A stretch of DNA of 64,000 nucleotides from JABMNT01 sp048262255 (GCA_048262255.1 JBLXFH010000001.1:1612001-1676000), one strand, 5' to 3'; counted from the stretch's first letter, positions 1 through 8,883 are shown. The notes: generated by a model not told the origin, from the letters alone. A program made the numbers and translations.

Positions 1-2490
1 AAGTGGACCTCCAGCGCACTATTTAATGAAAGCCGCCAGGCTCGGTTTCTTGCCAACTATGCACGCAATGTGCTGGGCCATAAACTGGTCTCGATGATTG
101 TCGACAAGCGCGCTTTTGGCGACACCATGGCGAAGAACTTTGAAGACACCTACAAGCGTTTCGGAACGAAAATCCGTTATACATGGGAGTTTGATACGTC
201 AACATCGACGGTTCGCCAATTGCAGGCGATTGTTAATGAGCTGAAAGAAAAAAAAGACGCCGGTGCGCTCTTTCTTGCGGTCAATGAAAGCGATGGCGCG
301 CGCCTTATCAAGATGATGCGCGACGCCGGTGTGCGTAATTTAGTCGTTGGCCCATCGGCGCTTGCGACCAATGCCTTCAATGATCTGGTGGAAAAGCTGC
401 CCGGCAAAAATACCGACCCTGGTTCCTATACCAACAAGATGCTGGTAACCGCGCCCTTGCTGTTTGATACGGCAAACGAGACGGCGCAGAATTTCAAGAA
501 CCGCTATATCGAAAGATATGGTGAAATTCCTGACTGGGTGGCGGCTTATGCCTATGATTCAGCCCATCTGGTGGCCAATGGATTGCGGGAAGCGACGCTT
601 GATGAGGAAGCTGCCAACAATCTAACGGCGACGCGGGAAGGCATTCATCTGGATCTGGTGAGCCGGATCAAAATTGAAGACGGCGTTCAGGGGGTGACGG
701 GTGTTACCTATTTCGATTTTGACGGGGAAGCACAAAAACCGGTTTTTGTCGGCATTTACAGTGGCGCCAATATCATTTCTGCATTGACCCAGTTGCAACC
801 CATCAAGCCCGGCGGCAACAAAAACTATATAGCGGAACTGAAGCGAGGGCGCATTCTCTATGTTAACGACCGCTTCATGTATAAAACCAATGTGGTCTAT
901 ACGGGCATTCAGGTTCAGGAAATTTCGGAAGTTAAATACGAAGACAATGTCTATGACCTCAATCTGTTGTTGTGGTTTCGCTATCGGGGTGAATTCGAGC
1001 CCCAGGATTTTAAATTCCTGAACGCTGCAGAACCCGTTTCTCTGGGAGCGCCGCTCGACGAGCAGCTTATCGGAGACATGACCTACAAGCTCTATTCGGT
1101 AAAAGGTAAATTCCGCTTCAATTTTTCCAAGACCCAGCGGGTCTATGGCGAGCAACTGGCCGGAATCGCTTTTTCCCACAACAAGCTGAACAAGAACAAT
1201 CTGCAGTATGTTGTCGATGTTCTGGGTGTGGGGCTGGATACGGGTGAAACCATGCGCGAAAAACTGGACCGGGCGCAGGCACTCAATCCCTCGTCTGGCT
1301 GGGTTATCGACCGGGCCTGGATTTCTCAGGACATTGTACCGGAGAGCACATTGGGTAACCCGGCCTATGTAGGGTTTGGTTCCGAGGACCCGGATTTCTC
1401 GCAGATTGATCTGGGGATTATCATCAAAAAAGGCGAGTTTGTCGTTCGCGATTTTATCCCGGCTGAATACTTTATCTATATCTGGATTTTCGCCTTTATT
1501 GGTACGCTGTTCGCGCTGGGTATGGACCGGCGCGAACGGGGCCGTTTCTGGGCGGTGCAATCGTGGGTGCTGAGACTGGTCTCCTGGCCTGCCCTGCTGC
1601 TGTCCAGCGGTAATCTGTTGTTGGATTTTGCCGTCCTGAATATCCCCGAGCATTACATCGACAACATTATTCTGGGATATGACATGCTGTGGTGGCTGGT
1701 GCCGGCGCGTTTGGGCGGGATTGCCGTCGAGCGGTTTTTGTGGACGCCTTTGGAAGACCATACAGAGCGCGCCATCCCCAACGTGATCCGGGTTTTTGGC
1801 TCCGTTGTGATCTACACCTTCGCCGGTTGCGGGATTATCGCCTTTGTCTTCGACCAGCACCTGACCAGCCTGCTGGCGACAGGGGGGTTGTTATCTTTGA
1901 TTATCGGTCTGGCCGTCCAGGCCAATATTTCCAATATCTTTTCCGGTATTGTTATCAATATGGAACGCCCGTTCAATGTGGGTGACTGGGTCAAGATTGG
2001 TGATACGGACGAGGGCCGGGTGGTCGACATCACATGGCGGACAACCCGGGTGAAAGTCCGTAACGGTTATGTGGTCAGCATTCCCAACGGTCAGGTTTCG
2101 GAAGCCCAGATTCACAACTTCAATTCCTTTGATGCGGTGCGTCTGGAAATTCCACTCTATCTGGACGCCAAATACCCGGCCGCCCATGCTGCAGCCCTGA
2201 TGGAAAAAGGTCTGGCGAAAGCGCCGGATATTCTGGACGCGCCGGATCGGGAAGTCCGGTTTAAAGGGGTTAACTGGCAGTTTGGCTGGATATCTGAGTT
2301 TGAAATCCAGTACTGGATCGATAATTATGGGCGCAAGGAAGATATCGCGGAAACCGCCTTGAGCTACATCTGGGCGGAGCTCGAACAAAACGGCATCCAC
2401 GCGGCGCAGAACGAAGACAAAGCGGCTGTTGCTGCTGCTTCCGTTTCCGAGGATGCCATGATCACCGATCATGGCTCCGAAGCGCCGTAA
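1..2490 (+). CDS. Periplasmic binding domain / pLGIC-like domain / MscS channel fusion (5' partial)
   Basis: Predicted inner-membrane channel with a large periplasmic sensor; the frame is open from base 1, so the N-terminus lies outside the window (829 residues visible). About nt 1-790 resembles a type-I branched-chain amino acid receptor (Peripla_BP_6). About nt 860-1450 looks like the extracellular beta-sandwich of pentameric ligand-gated channels: a VVYTGIQVQEI strand, LLLWFRYRG, then YGEQLAGIAF where those channels have YPFDxQxLxI, and FSQIDLGIIIKKGEF before the first membrane helix. Four hydrophobic stretches follow (about 1462-1860). Then comes an MscS pore helix and beta domain (about 1861-2400) with GLAVQANISNIFSGI and RPFNVGDWVKIG. 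MscS homology is clear; the middle domain is a motif-level call. The natural reading is an MscS pore gated by a periplasmic ligand. The ligand and the true start are unknown. Confidence 0.85.
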   Translation, partial: KWTSSALFNESRQARFLANYARNVLGHKLVSMIVDKRAFGDTMAKNFEDTYKRFGTKIRYTWEFDTSTSTVRQLQAIVNELKEKKDAGALFLAVNESDGARLIKMMRDAGVRNLVVGPSALATNAFNDLVEKLPGKNTDPGSYTNKMLVTAPLLFDTANETAQNFKNRYIERYGEIPDWVAAYAYDSAHLVANGLREATLDEEAANNLTATREGIHLDLVSRIKIEDGVQGVTGVTYFDFDGEAQKPVFVGIYSGANIISALTQLQPIKPGGNKNYIAELKRGRILYVNDRFMYKTNVVYTGIQVQEISEVKYEDNVYDLNLLLWFRYRGEFEPQDFKFLNAAEPVSLGAPLDEQLIGDMTYKLYSVKGKFRFNFSKTQRVYGEQLAGIAFSHNKLNKNNLQYVVDVLGVGLDTGETMREKLDRAQALNPSSGWVIDRAWISQDIVPESTLGNPAYVGFGSEDPDFSQIDLGIIIKKGEFVVRDFIPAEYFIYIWIFAFIGTLFALGMDRRERGRFWAVQSWVLRLVSWPALLLSSGNLLLDFAVLNIPEHYIDNIILGYDMLWWLVPARLGGIAVERFLWTPLEDHTERAIPNVIRVFGSVVIYTFAGCGIIAFVFDQHLTSLLATGGLLSLIIGLAVQANISNIFSGIVINMERPFNVGDWVKIGDTDEGRVVDITWRTTRVKVRNGYVVSIPNGQVSEAQIHNFNSFDAVRLEIPLYLDAKYPAAHAAALMEKGLAKAPDILDAPDREVRFKGVNWQFGWISEFEIQYWIDNYGRKEDIAETALSYIWAELEQNGIHAAQNEDKAAVAAASVSEDAMITDHGSEAP

Positions 2491-2517
2491 GTGGGCGGTT
2501 GAGTTTTTGATGCTGTG

Positions 2518-2574
2518 TGCATAGATTGAGCTGCAATAGCTGTGTGAAGAATTGCTGCGGCAGTTATCTATGCA
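2518..2574. repeat. Nested inverted repeat before the TerB-like gene
   Basis: A 9-bp arm TGCATAGAT (2518-2526) is matched by ATCTATGCA (2566-2574). Inside it GCAAT (2533-2537) pairs with ATTGC (2551-2555). It lies between the channel gene and the TerB-like gene, 24 bases before the latter. No clear T-run follows, so it may be a leader structure or a weak terminator; its role is unknown. Confidence 0.45.
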
Positions 2575-2598
2575 GATTTAATCAAGAGTTGGATTTTT

Positions 2599-2991
2599 AT
2601 GTTTTTGAATCGTTTATCCCCCCTGCAGCGACGCTCGTTTCTGGCGCTGGTTACCAAAATGGCGCTGGCTGACGGCAAGGTGGCGCCACAAGAGGTTTCT
2701 GTTCTTGAAGATTTTTCGCGTCTTCTCGGGCAAACAGAACCAATTCCGGCAGAGGAAATTTACGGAGCGACCAATATCGAACCCTTCGATACGGAGGATT
2801 CCAGAATCATTACGGTTCTCGGTATGCTTATGGTCGCCTATTCGGACCAGAATTTTCATGTTGATGAATCTGCCGTAATTGCAGAAACCGTTAAGGCGTT
2901 CGCGATTCCGACGGATCGATTTGAATCCCTCAAAGGGTGGGTCCAGTCTTATGGTGATTTGATGGATGCGGCCGACAAACTGATCGGCTAG
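2599..2991 (+). CDS. TerB-like small acidic protein
   Basis: 130 residues, no signal peptide or membrane segment, so probably cytoplasmic. An all-helical pattern with FLALVTKMALADGKVAPQE near residues 15-33, then a second helical half (MLMVAYSDQNFHVDESA), matches the TerB/DjlA-N type fold, in which acidic loops such as ADGKV are typical. TerB-like proteins are linked to tellurite and stress responses, but the biochemical role is not settled. It sits alone between the MscS fusion and a PLP enzyme, so the context adds little. The ATG start is preceded by a purine-poor leader without a strong ribosome binding site. The family call is moderately sure; no function is claimed. Confidence 0.7.
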   Translation: MFLNRLSPLQRRSFLALVTKMALADGKVAPQEVSVLEDFSRLLGQTEPIPAEEIYGATNIEPFDTEDSRIITVLGMLMVAYSDQNFHVDESAVIAETVKAFAIPTDRFESLKGWVQSYGDLMDAADKLIG

Positions 2992-3045
2992 TTGTCTTTT
3001 TACAGAGGCGAAGGCCTTATTGTTTTTCAGGGAAATTAAAGGCCA

Positions 3046-4194
3046 ATGGCGACATCAAAAAAACTCTCTCTGGATACCTTGCTTGCTCAGGCGGCTCATT
3101 TCATGGATGACCGGACGGGAGCGGTCGTGCCTGCTATTCAGCACGCGACGACCTATGCGCGCGATGCCAACTATGATCTGATCGGTGATTATATATACGC
3201 GCGGAACCACAACCCGACCTATGACCCGGTGGAGAAAGTCATCTGTGAATTGGAAGGGGGGGCGGGTGCGCAAATCTTTGCTTCCGGACAGGCCGCTATT
3301 TCAACCGTATTTGCAACGGTTCCGCCGGGCCGACATGTGGTCGCACCGACGATCATGTACCACGGTGCGCAGGGCTGGCTGCGTCGTTTGGCGCAAAAAG
3401 GAGCTATTGAACTGAGCCTGTTTGATGCCGCAAACCCGAAAGGCCTTGCCGAAGCCGTGCGCCCGGGCGAAACCGATATGGTCTGGGTCGAGACATTACT
3501 GAATCCAACCTGGGATGTTGTGGATATAGCTGAAGCCGCCACCATCGCCCATGACGCGGGCGCCCTATTGGGCGTTGACGCAACAGTAACGCCGCCAACC
3601 ACTCTTCGGGCACTTGATCTGGGTGCTGATCTGGTTTTTCACTCGGCGACCAAATATTTGAACGGACACAGTGATGTTTTGGGCGGCGTTTTGATCGCTG
3701 GTAAGGCTGATGAACGATGGCTGGAGATTTGTGACATCCGTACGCAGGCGGGCGGGGTCATGGGGCCGTTCGAAGCCTGGTTACTCTTACGTGGAATGCG
3801 AACGTTGGGCCTGAGATGCGAGCGGGCCTTTGCGACGGCGATCACAATTGCCAGGCATTTTGAAAACCACCCGAAACTGGTGAAGGTTCTCTACCCAGGC
3901 CTGGAAAACCATCCCGGACACGAGGTGGCGGCGCGTCAGATGACATCGGGGTTTGGCGGCATGCTGTCGTTTCTGGTCAAAGGCGATGCTGCAACGGCGA
4001 AAGCCCTGATCGCGCATTTGAAACTTTTCATACCCGCAACCTCATTGGGCGGCGTCGAAAGTATGGTCGAACATCGTGCAACCGTTGAGGGGCCGGATAG
4101 TCTGGTTCCCGAAAACCTGATCCGGATATCGGTCGGCATTGAAGATGCCAATGATCTGATTTCGGATATGGAACAGGCGCTGGATCGCCTCTAG
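3046..4194 (+). CDS. Cys/Met-metabolism PLP-dependent lyase (cystathionine beta-lyase-like)
   Basis: 382 residues, the usual length for the Cys/Met metabolism PLP family (MetB/MetC/MetZ/MGL fold). The PLP lysine is in SATKYLNGHSDVLGG (Lys about 203). Other family marks are the N-terminal YARNHNPT segment, ASGQAAISTVFATV for the phosphate-binding turn, and a C-terminal SLGGVESMVEHRA that places the conserved serine and arginine. The expected reaction is beta- or gamma-elimination or replacement on cystathionine, homocysteine or a related amino acid. The exact member cannot be fixed by eye. The cytoplasmic enzyme stands alone, 54 bases after the TerB-like gene. Start ATG at 3046. Confidence 0.85.
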   Translation: MATSKKLSLDTLLAQAAHFMDDRTGAVVPAIQHATTYARDANYDLIGDYIYARNHNPTYDPVEKVICELEGGAGAQIFASGQAAISTVFATVPPGRHVVAPTIMYHGAQGWLRRLAQKGAIELSLFDAANPKGLAEAVRPGETDMVWVETLLNPTWDVVDIAEAATIAHDAGALLGVDATVTPPTTLRALDLGADLVFHSATKYLNGHSDVLGGVLIAGKADERWLEICDIRTQAGGVMGPFEAWLLLRGMRTLGLRCERAFATAITIARHFENHPKLVKVLYPGLENHPGHEVAARQMTSGFGGMLSFLVKGDAATAKALIAHLKLFIPATSLGGVESMVEHRATVEGPDSLVPENLIRISVGIEDANDLISDMEQALDRL

Positions 4195-4249
4195 TTCATA
4201 TCACTACATCACATAATAAGATCGATTCTAAATTGCACCCTTATGCAAT

Positions 4250-4273
4250 AACGTATAAGTTTAGGTATACGTT
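4250..4273. promoter_or_regulatory. Candidate GntR/FCD operator
   Basis: A perfect inverted repeat, AACGTATA (4250-4257) and TATACGTT (4266-4273), with an 8-base spacer. It sits about 100 bases before the FCD-type GntR gene in an A+T-rich leader. FCD regulators often bind GTATAC-rich palindromes and repress their own gene. Assignment to this regulator is by position and type only. Confidence 0.5.
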
Positions 4274-4374
4274 GTTTTCAGATTGAGGGCTGGGCAGAAT
4301 TCGGAAAGTTAATTATAGTCGTATTTTAAAACAATAAACCCGCATAAGAAGCATACAGAGGGCCAGCGAGCCAA

Positions 4375-5052
4375 ATGCCACAAAATCTTAAAAACCGAAT
4401 CCCTTTCGCTGAGCAAGCGTATCTTGAATTAAAAAAGAAAATTCTGGAAAACATGTTACCGCCGGGCGCGCAGTTCCTTGAACAGGAAATGGCGGAGCAA
4501 CTGAATATGAGCCGCACACCGGTGCGCGAAGCCATGGTCCGCCTTGCAAATGAAGGTCTGGTTGAGGTTCGTCCGCGTCATGGCATGCGGGTGCTGCCCA
4601 TATCACCAAAGGATATGGCTGAAATATACGAGATTATTACGGCCCTTGAATCGGCAGCGGCAGGGCAAGTTGCTGAAATGGAGTTGGCGGAAAGCGATCT
4701 TCTTCCCTTGTTGCAGGCTGTCGAGGATATGGATGCGGCGCTGGAGACCGATGATCGCAGTGCCTGGGCGGTCGCCGATAATGAATTTCACCGTCAACTG
4801 GTTATTCTGACCGGAAACCAGCGTTTGATCAGTCTTATCGAAACATTCAGGGACCAGGGCCATCGCGTGCGTATGACAACATTGCACCTTAGGCCAAAGC
4901 CCGAAAAGTCGAATGAAGATCACCGGGCCGTTGTTGAGGCCATTCTGGCGAACGATCCCGCCAAGGCACGGGAGGTTCACAGACGCCACCGGAAATTAGC
5001 GGGGGCCGTACTGATTGATCTCCTGAATCAGCATCACCTGATGAATGTTTAG
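4375..5052 (+). CDS. GntR family transcriptional regulator, FCD domain
   Basis: 225 residues. The N-terminal winged helix-turn-helix (about 10-75) contains EQEMAEQLNMSRTPVREAM and the wing RPRHGMRVLPI. The rest (about 85-215) is an all-helical FCD effector domain with the metal/ligand residues expected from DNEFHRQL and EDHRAVVEAI. Such proteins usually repress catabolic genes and are released by a sugar acid or organic acid. It is followed convergently by the 2-hydroxyacid dehydrogenase and sits beside the sugar-acid cluster at 6167-12288, so it is the most likely regulator of that cluster. A palindrome at 4250-4273 may be its own operator. The family call is secure; effector and targets are inferred. 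Confidence 0.9.
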   Translation: MPQNLKNRIPFAEQAYLELKKKILENMLPPGAQFLEQEMAEQLNMSRTPVREAMVRLANEGLVEVRPRHGMRVLPISPKDMAEIYEIITALESAAAGQVAEMELAESDLLPLLQAVEDMDAALETDDRSAWAVADNEFHRQLVILTGNQRLISLIETFRDQGHRVRMTTLHLRPKPEKSNEDHRAVVEAILANDPAKAREVHRRHRKLAGAVLIDLLNQHHLMNV

Positions 5053-5061
5053 GTTTGCCCG

Positions 5062-6006
5062 TCAGGATGTAACTGGGGTTAAGACGGGCTGTCCGTTAAA
5101 ATAAGCACGCAGGTTTTTCGCGACCAATTGGCCCATGGCCAAACGCGTTTCAACCGACGCACTTCCGATATGTGGTGCGAGAACGACATTGTCCAGGGAT
5201 AAAAACTCGGCGGGAACTTCAGGTTCATTTTCAAATACGTCCAGACCTGCAAATCCAAGCTTCCCTGTTTGCAGCGCCAGCAGCATGGCTTCCTGATCAA
5301 CCACAGTTCCCCGTGAAATGTTTATTAACATACCTTCTGGGCCGACCGCTTCGATGACTTCTGCATTTACAAGATGCCGTGTTTCTTCTCCGCCCTTACA
5401 GCAAATCATCAAAAAATCGCAATTTTTTGCAAGTGCCACGAGGTTGTTTTCATAGATGTAACCGCTTTCCGGTTTTTCATTTGGTCCGTAGTAAGAAATT
5501 TCCATATTGAATGCGGCCGCCAATTTGGCGATTTGTTTTCCAATATCTCCCAAGCCAACAATACCGAGGCGTTTGCCATGCAAACTTTTCCCCAAAGGCA
5601 TTCCACCTTCTTTCGCCCAGCGCCCAGCTCTCACGTAACGATCGCCTTCGACTACTCGACGCGCCGTCGCCAAAAGGAGAGTCAGGCCCAGTTCTGCCAC
5701 GCCTTCGGCCAGGACTTCCGGTGTGTTGGTCACCACAACACCACGCGATATGGCATGTTTAATATCGATGGCGTCATAACCGACCCCGAATGAGCCGATC
5801 ATCTCCAAATTTGGAAATTTATCGATGAATTCTGCTGTGGCTCCGACTCCGCCCGTTGTCGCAATGCCCCGAATACGCGAAGAAACCTCATTAATAAGCT
5901 TATCCTGGTCTTCTGCTTCCCATAAAGGGTACATGGTGAATTCATCAGCCAGATCCGCCATCGTATTAAGCAGTTGAGGGTGTGTGACAATCAGTTCGGG
6001 CTTCAT
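5062..6006 (-). CDS. D-isomer specific 2-hydroxyacid dehydrogenase
   Basis: 314 residues from ATG at 6006, which has GGAG about 7 bases upstream; a longer TTG start at 6027 is less likely. It reduces 2-oxo acids (glyoxylate/hydroxypyruvate type) with NAD(P)H. The nucleotide-binding glycines are in GIVGLGDIGKQIA (about 147-159). The catalytic triad residues are the Arg of NISRGTVVD, the Glu of FENEPEVP and the His of APHIGSAS. It is transcribed away from the DenD-like gene across a 160-base gap and convergently with the GntR regulator, so it probably belongs to the same sugar-acid regulon. The exact substrate is not readable from sequence. Confidence 0.88.
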   Translation of the reverse strand: MKPELIVTHPQLLNTMADLADEFTMYPLWEAEDQDKLINEVSSRIRGIATTGGVGATAEFIDKFPNLEMIGSFGVGYDAIDIKHAISRGVVVTNTPEVLAEGVAELGLTLLLATARRVVEGDRYVRAGRWAKEGGMPLGKSLHGKRLGIVGLGDIGKQIAKLAAAFNMEISYYGPNEKPESGYIYENNLVALAKNCDFLMICCKGGEETRHLVNAEVIEAVGPEGMLINISRGTVVDQEAMLLALQTGKLGFAGLDVFENEPEVPAEFLSLDNVVLAPHIGSASVETRLAMGQLVAKNLRAYFNGQPVLTPVTS

Positions 6007-6166
6007 GAATAACTCCAATGTATGCAAGGAAAATTATGGGAAATGGTGCTGAATGTTTTTTAAATAGTGATGGAAGTCTATATAAACAATCTACATGTAA
6101 ATTAACAAGGGCTACCTAATCAGGTTATTCGGGTAGTTATAAAAACAGGTTCAGGGAGAGTTGAAA

Positions 6167-7153
6167 ATGAAGGTTGTGGTTACTGGTGGAGCCGGGTTTA
6201 TCGGGTTTCGTCTCGCTCAAAAGCTTGTGCAGCTTGGTGCAATAACCGGGCCTTCCGGTGAACTGGAAAAAATCGATGAAATCCTGCTGTTCGATATGGT
6301 TGAGGCCGGAGACCTTGAGCATCCGGATGATATAACCATTACCCGTGTCGCTGGAGATATTTCGGACCGCGAGACCGTCGATAAACTGATTGATCGCGAT
6401 GATATTTCGGTTTTTCACCTGGCCTCTGTTGTCAGTGGCGGCGGGGAAAAGGATTTTGATCTGGCAATCCGGGTGAACCTCGACGGCGCGCTAAACATCT
6501 TTGAAGCGGCAAGGGCCCGATCCGGTTTGCCGCGTGTTGTCTTTGCCAGTTCCATTGCCGTGTTCGGTGGTCCGCACATGCCATCTGTGGTCAGCGATGC
6601 CGCCAAGCAGGGGCCACAAAGCACTTATGGGGCGACCAAAGCCATTGGCGAACTTTTGGTCAACGATTACACCCGCAAGGGCTTTTTCGATGGTCGGACG
6701 GCGCGTCTGCCGACGGTTATTATCCGTCCCGGCAAGCCCAATGCGGCGGCGTCCAGTTTTGTCAGCGGAGTTTTTCGCGAACCGTTGAACGGTATTGATT
6801 TCACCTTACCGGTGCCACCGGAAACCGCCATGCAGGTGGTTGGTTACCGGGCGATTGTCGACGGACTTGTTCATTTGCATGAGTTGAGCGGGGCCGATAT
6901 TGGCGTCGACCGGGCGATCATGCTCCGGGGTTATACGGTAACGGCGCAGGACATGATCGATTCACTGCATCGTGTCGCCGGTGACCGACCCTTAGGCAAA
7001 ATCACCGTCGAGCCGGACCCCTTCATTGTCGGCATCTGCAATACCTGGCCACTTGATGCCTCTTATGAGCGGGCGGGAAAACTGGGCATGCCCTGTGACA
7101 GCGGGCTCGATGAGGTCGTCCGTTATTTTATTGAAGATTACGTGGACGGCTGA
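6167..7153 (+). CDS. DenD-like NAD-dependent dehydrogenase of the epimerase superfamily
   Basis: 328 residues. ATG at 6167 is preferred to TTG at 6161 because AGGGAGAG ends 6 bases before it. An extended SDR: VVVTGGAGFIGFRLA (NAD-binding, residues 3-17), the SS of FASSIAVFGG, and the catalytic YGATK pair. The product closely resembles D-erythronate dehydrogenase (DenD) and related sugar-acid dehydrogenases of the epimerase fold, which oxidise C2 of four-carbon acids. The usual partners OtnK, OtnC and OtnI are not next to it; it leads instead into a DgoK-like kinase 5 bases downstream. Substrate therefore remains open: erythronate or a longer sugar acid. Confidence 0.8.
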   Translation: MKVVVTGGAGFIGFRLAQKLVQLGAITGPSGELEKIDEILLFDMVEAGDLEHPDDITITRVAGDISDRETVDKLIDRDDISVFHLASVVSGGGEKDFDLAIRVNLDGALNIFEAARARSGLPRVVFASSIAVFGGPHMPSVVSDAAKQGPQSTYGATKAIGELLVNDYTRKGFFDGRTARLPTVIIRPGKPNAAASSFVSGVFREPLNGIDFTLPVPPETAMQVVGYRAIVDGLVHLHELSGADIGVDRAIMLRGYTVTAQDMIDSLHRVAGDRPLGKITVEPDPFIVGICNTWPLDASYERAGKLGMPCDSGLDEVVRYFIEDYVDG

Positions 7154-7158
7154 ATTCA

Positions 7159-8085
7159 ATGGGGGGATTGATTGCAGTCGATTGGGGAACCACCTCTTTT
7201 CGCGCCTACCTGCTGACAGAAGAAGGGACCGTCCTTGATAAACGGCAATCTGCAAATGGTATTCTGGCAGTAAAGGATGGTCGGTTCCCTGAAATGCTAG
7301 CCGTACAAATCGGCGATTGGTTGGAGGCTGAACCGGAAGCGCCGGTTCTGATGAGTGGTATGATTGGCTCGCGTCAAGGCTGGCAGGAAATCCCCTATGT
7401 AACCGGTATGCCTGGCCTTAAAGAAATTGCTGAAGGGATGGGCCGAATTACGCTGGATGACGGGCGTCCGGTCTGGATCGCGCCGGGATACAGTTGCCGG
7501 AATGCCGATGGGCAGCCTGATGTGATGCGGGGCGAGGAAACCCAGATTATTGGGGCGGCGTCTGGCTTGAACAGTGCCCAGACATTTTGCCTGCCGGGAA
7601 CACACAGCAAATGGGTGATTGTCGAGAATGACCGCCTTATGGGTTTCACGACCTTTATGACCGGCGAGGTTTTTGATGTCATGTGCCGCCACAGCATATT
7701 GGGAAGGCTGATGACGGATGACGGCAGAAGCACCGATGAGGCGAACCGCTGGTTTGACGAGGGAGTGCAAAAGGCGAAGATGGGCGTGCCCTTGCTGAGC
7801 GGATTTTTTGGTGTACGGGCGCGGGCCCTTTTTTCGGAAATCCCGGAATCGTACACCAAGGATTATCTGTCGGGCCTGTTGATCGGATCGGAAATCCGCG
7901 ATGCCTATAAGGCGCAAGGCGGCGCCGTTACCTTGATCGGCTCCGGCCCCTTGATCGCCCTGTATGAGCGGGCCATAGAAGCCTTTGATGGCCATGCCGT
8001 CAGAGCTGATGAAAATCTGGCGGCGACGGGTCTTTATCAAATTGCCAAATCCATAGGCTTTCAGCGCCTCACAGAAAATCAATAA
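7159..8085 (+). CDS. dgoK: 2-dehydro-3-deoxygalactonokinase-like sugar-acid kinase
   Basis: 308 residues, the normal length for DgoK. The N-terminus GLIAVDWGTTSFRAYLL is the ASKHA phosphate-1 loop, and GTHSKWVIVENDRLMGFTTF is the conserved central block of DgoK proteins. The family phosphorylates 2-keto-3-deoxygalactonate at the 6-hydroxyl with ATP. It starts 5 bases after the DenD-like gene, so the two are surely co-transcribed. A DgoA-type KDPGal aldolase is absent from the window, so either that enzyme is elsewhere or the RraA-family enzyme two genes on does the cleavage. Family call strong; the in vivo substrate is inferred. Confidence 0.85.
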   Translation: MGGLIAVDWGTTSFRAYLLTEEGTVLDKRQSANGILAVKDGRFPEMLAVQIGDWLEAEPEAPVLMSGMIGSRQGWQEIPYVTGMPGLKEIAEGMGRITLDDGRPVWIAPGYSCRNADGQPDVMRGEETQIIGAASGLNSAQTFCLPGTHSKWVIVENDRLMGFTTFMTGEVFDVMCRHSILGRLMTDDGRSTDEANRWFDEGVQKAKMGVPLLSGFFGVRARALFSEIPESYTKDYLSGLLIGSEIRDAYKAQGGAVTLIGSGPLIALYERAIEAFDGHAVRADENLAATGLYQIAKSIGFQRLTENQ

Positions 8086-8124
8086 TATTAATCAACCAAC
8101 ACCAATGGAATAAGGAACAAAAAG

Positions 8125-8865
8125 ATGAGTGGAAGACTGGCAGGAAAAAAAGCACTAGTGACTGCTGCGGGGCAGGGGATCGGTCAGGCCATTGCGCTTG
8201 CATTTGCCGCCGAAGGAGCGGACGTCATTGCGACGGATATCAATGCCGAAACCCTGAAACAAATCGAAGGCAAAGACAGTATTCAGACGCAGGTTCTGGA
8301 TGTGCTCGACGCGGATGCCATCAATGCGATCGCCAAACAGGCTGGTGCACTGAATATTCTCGCCAATGTGGCCGGATATGTACATCACGGCTCGATCCTC
8401 GAATGTTCCGACAAGGACTGGGATTTCGCGTTTGATCTGAACGTCAAGGCGATGTTCCATATGTGCAAAGCTGTGCTTCCGGCGATGCTGGAAAACGGTG
8501 GCGGTTCGATTGTCAATATTGCGTCTGTCGCCTCGTCGGTCATGGGCATTCCCAACCGCTTCGCCTATGGTGCTTCAAAATCGGCCGTCATTGGTTTGAC
8601 CAAAGCGATCGCCGCCGATTTCGTTACCAAAGGTGTGCGCTGTAATGCTATTTGCCCGGGCACCATCCAGTCCCCATCACTTGATGAACGGATTGCGGCT
8701 CTGGGTGATCCGGTGGAAGCCCGCAAAGCCTTTGTTGCCCGTCAGCCCATGGGCCGCCTGGGAACAGCTGAAGAGATTGCTGCCGCCGCCGTTTATCTGG
8801 GTAGCGACGATGCCGCGTTTACGACCGGTTCATTGATGATGGTCGATGGCGGAATGATGATCTAA
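8125..8865 (+). CDS. SDR oxidoreductase, DHRS6 / 2-keto-3-deoxy-L-fuconate dehydrogenase-like
   Basis: 246 residues, classical short-chain dehydrogenase. Features in order: TAAGQGIGQAIALAF (cofactor loop), NVAGYVHHG, catalytic Ser in NIASVASSV, YGASK (Tyr/Lys) and CPGTIQSPSLDERI. The last motif and DWDFAFDLNVKAMFHM are characteristic of the DHRS6/BDH2 branch, which in bacteria includes 2-keto-3-deoxy-L-fuconate dehydrogenases. It follows dgoK by 39 bases and precedes the RraA-like gene by 18, inside the sugar-acid operon. A role oxidising a 2-keto-3-deoxy acid fits the neighbours. Confidence 0.82.
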   Translation: MSGRLAGKKALVTAAGQGIGQAIALAFAAEGADVIATDINAETLKQIEGKDSIQTQVLDVLDADAINAIAKQAGALNILANVAGYVHHGSILECSDKDWDFAFDLNVKAMFHMCKAVLPAMLENGGGSIVNIASVASSVMGIPNRFAYGASKSAVIGLTKAIAADFVTKGVRCNAICPGTIQSPSLDERIAALGDPVEARKAFVARQPMGRLGTAEEIAAAAVYLGSDDAAFTTGSLMMVDGGMMI

Positions 8866-8883
8866 CGCCGAAGGAAGAAAACA

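Noticed and set aside
622..1860. 412-codon minus-strand open frame under the channel gene
   Set aside because: Shadow of the plus-strand channel gene: its frame has many Gln, His and Arg, no family pattern and no ribosome site.
2992..3045. SAM or other riboswitch before the Cys/Met PLP enzyme gene
   Set aside because: The gap is only 54 bases and has no complex fold.
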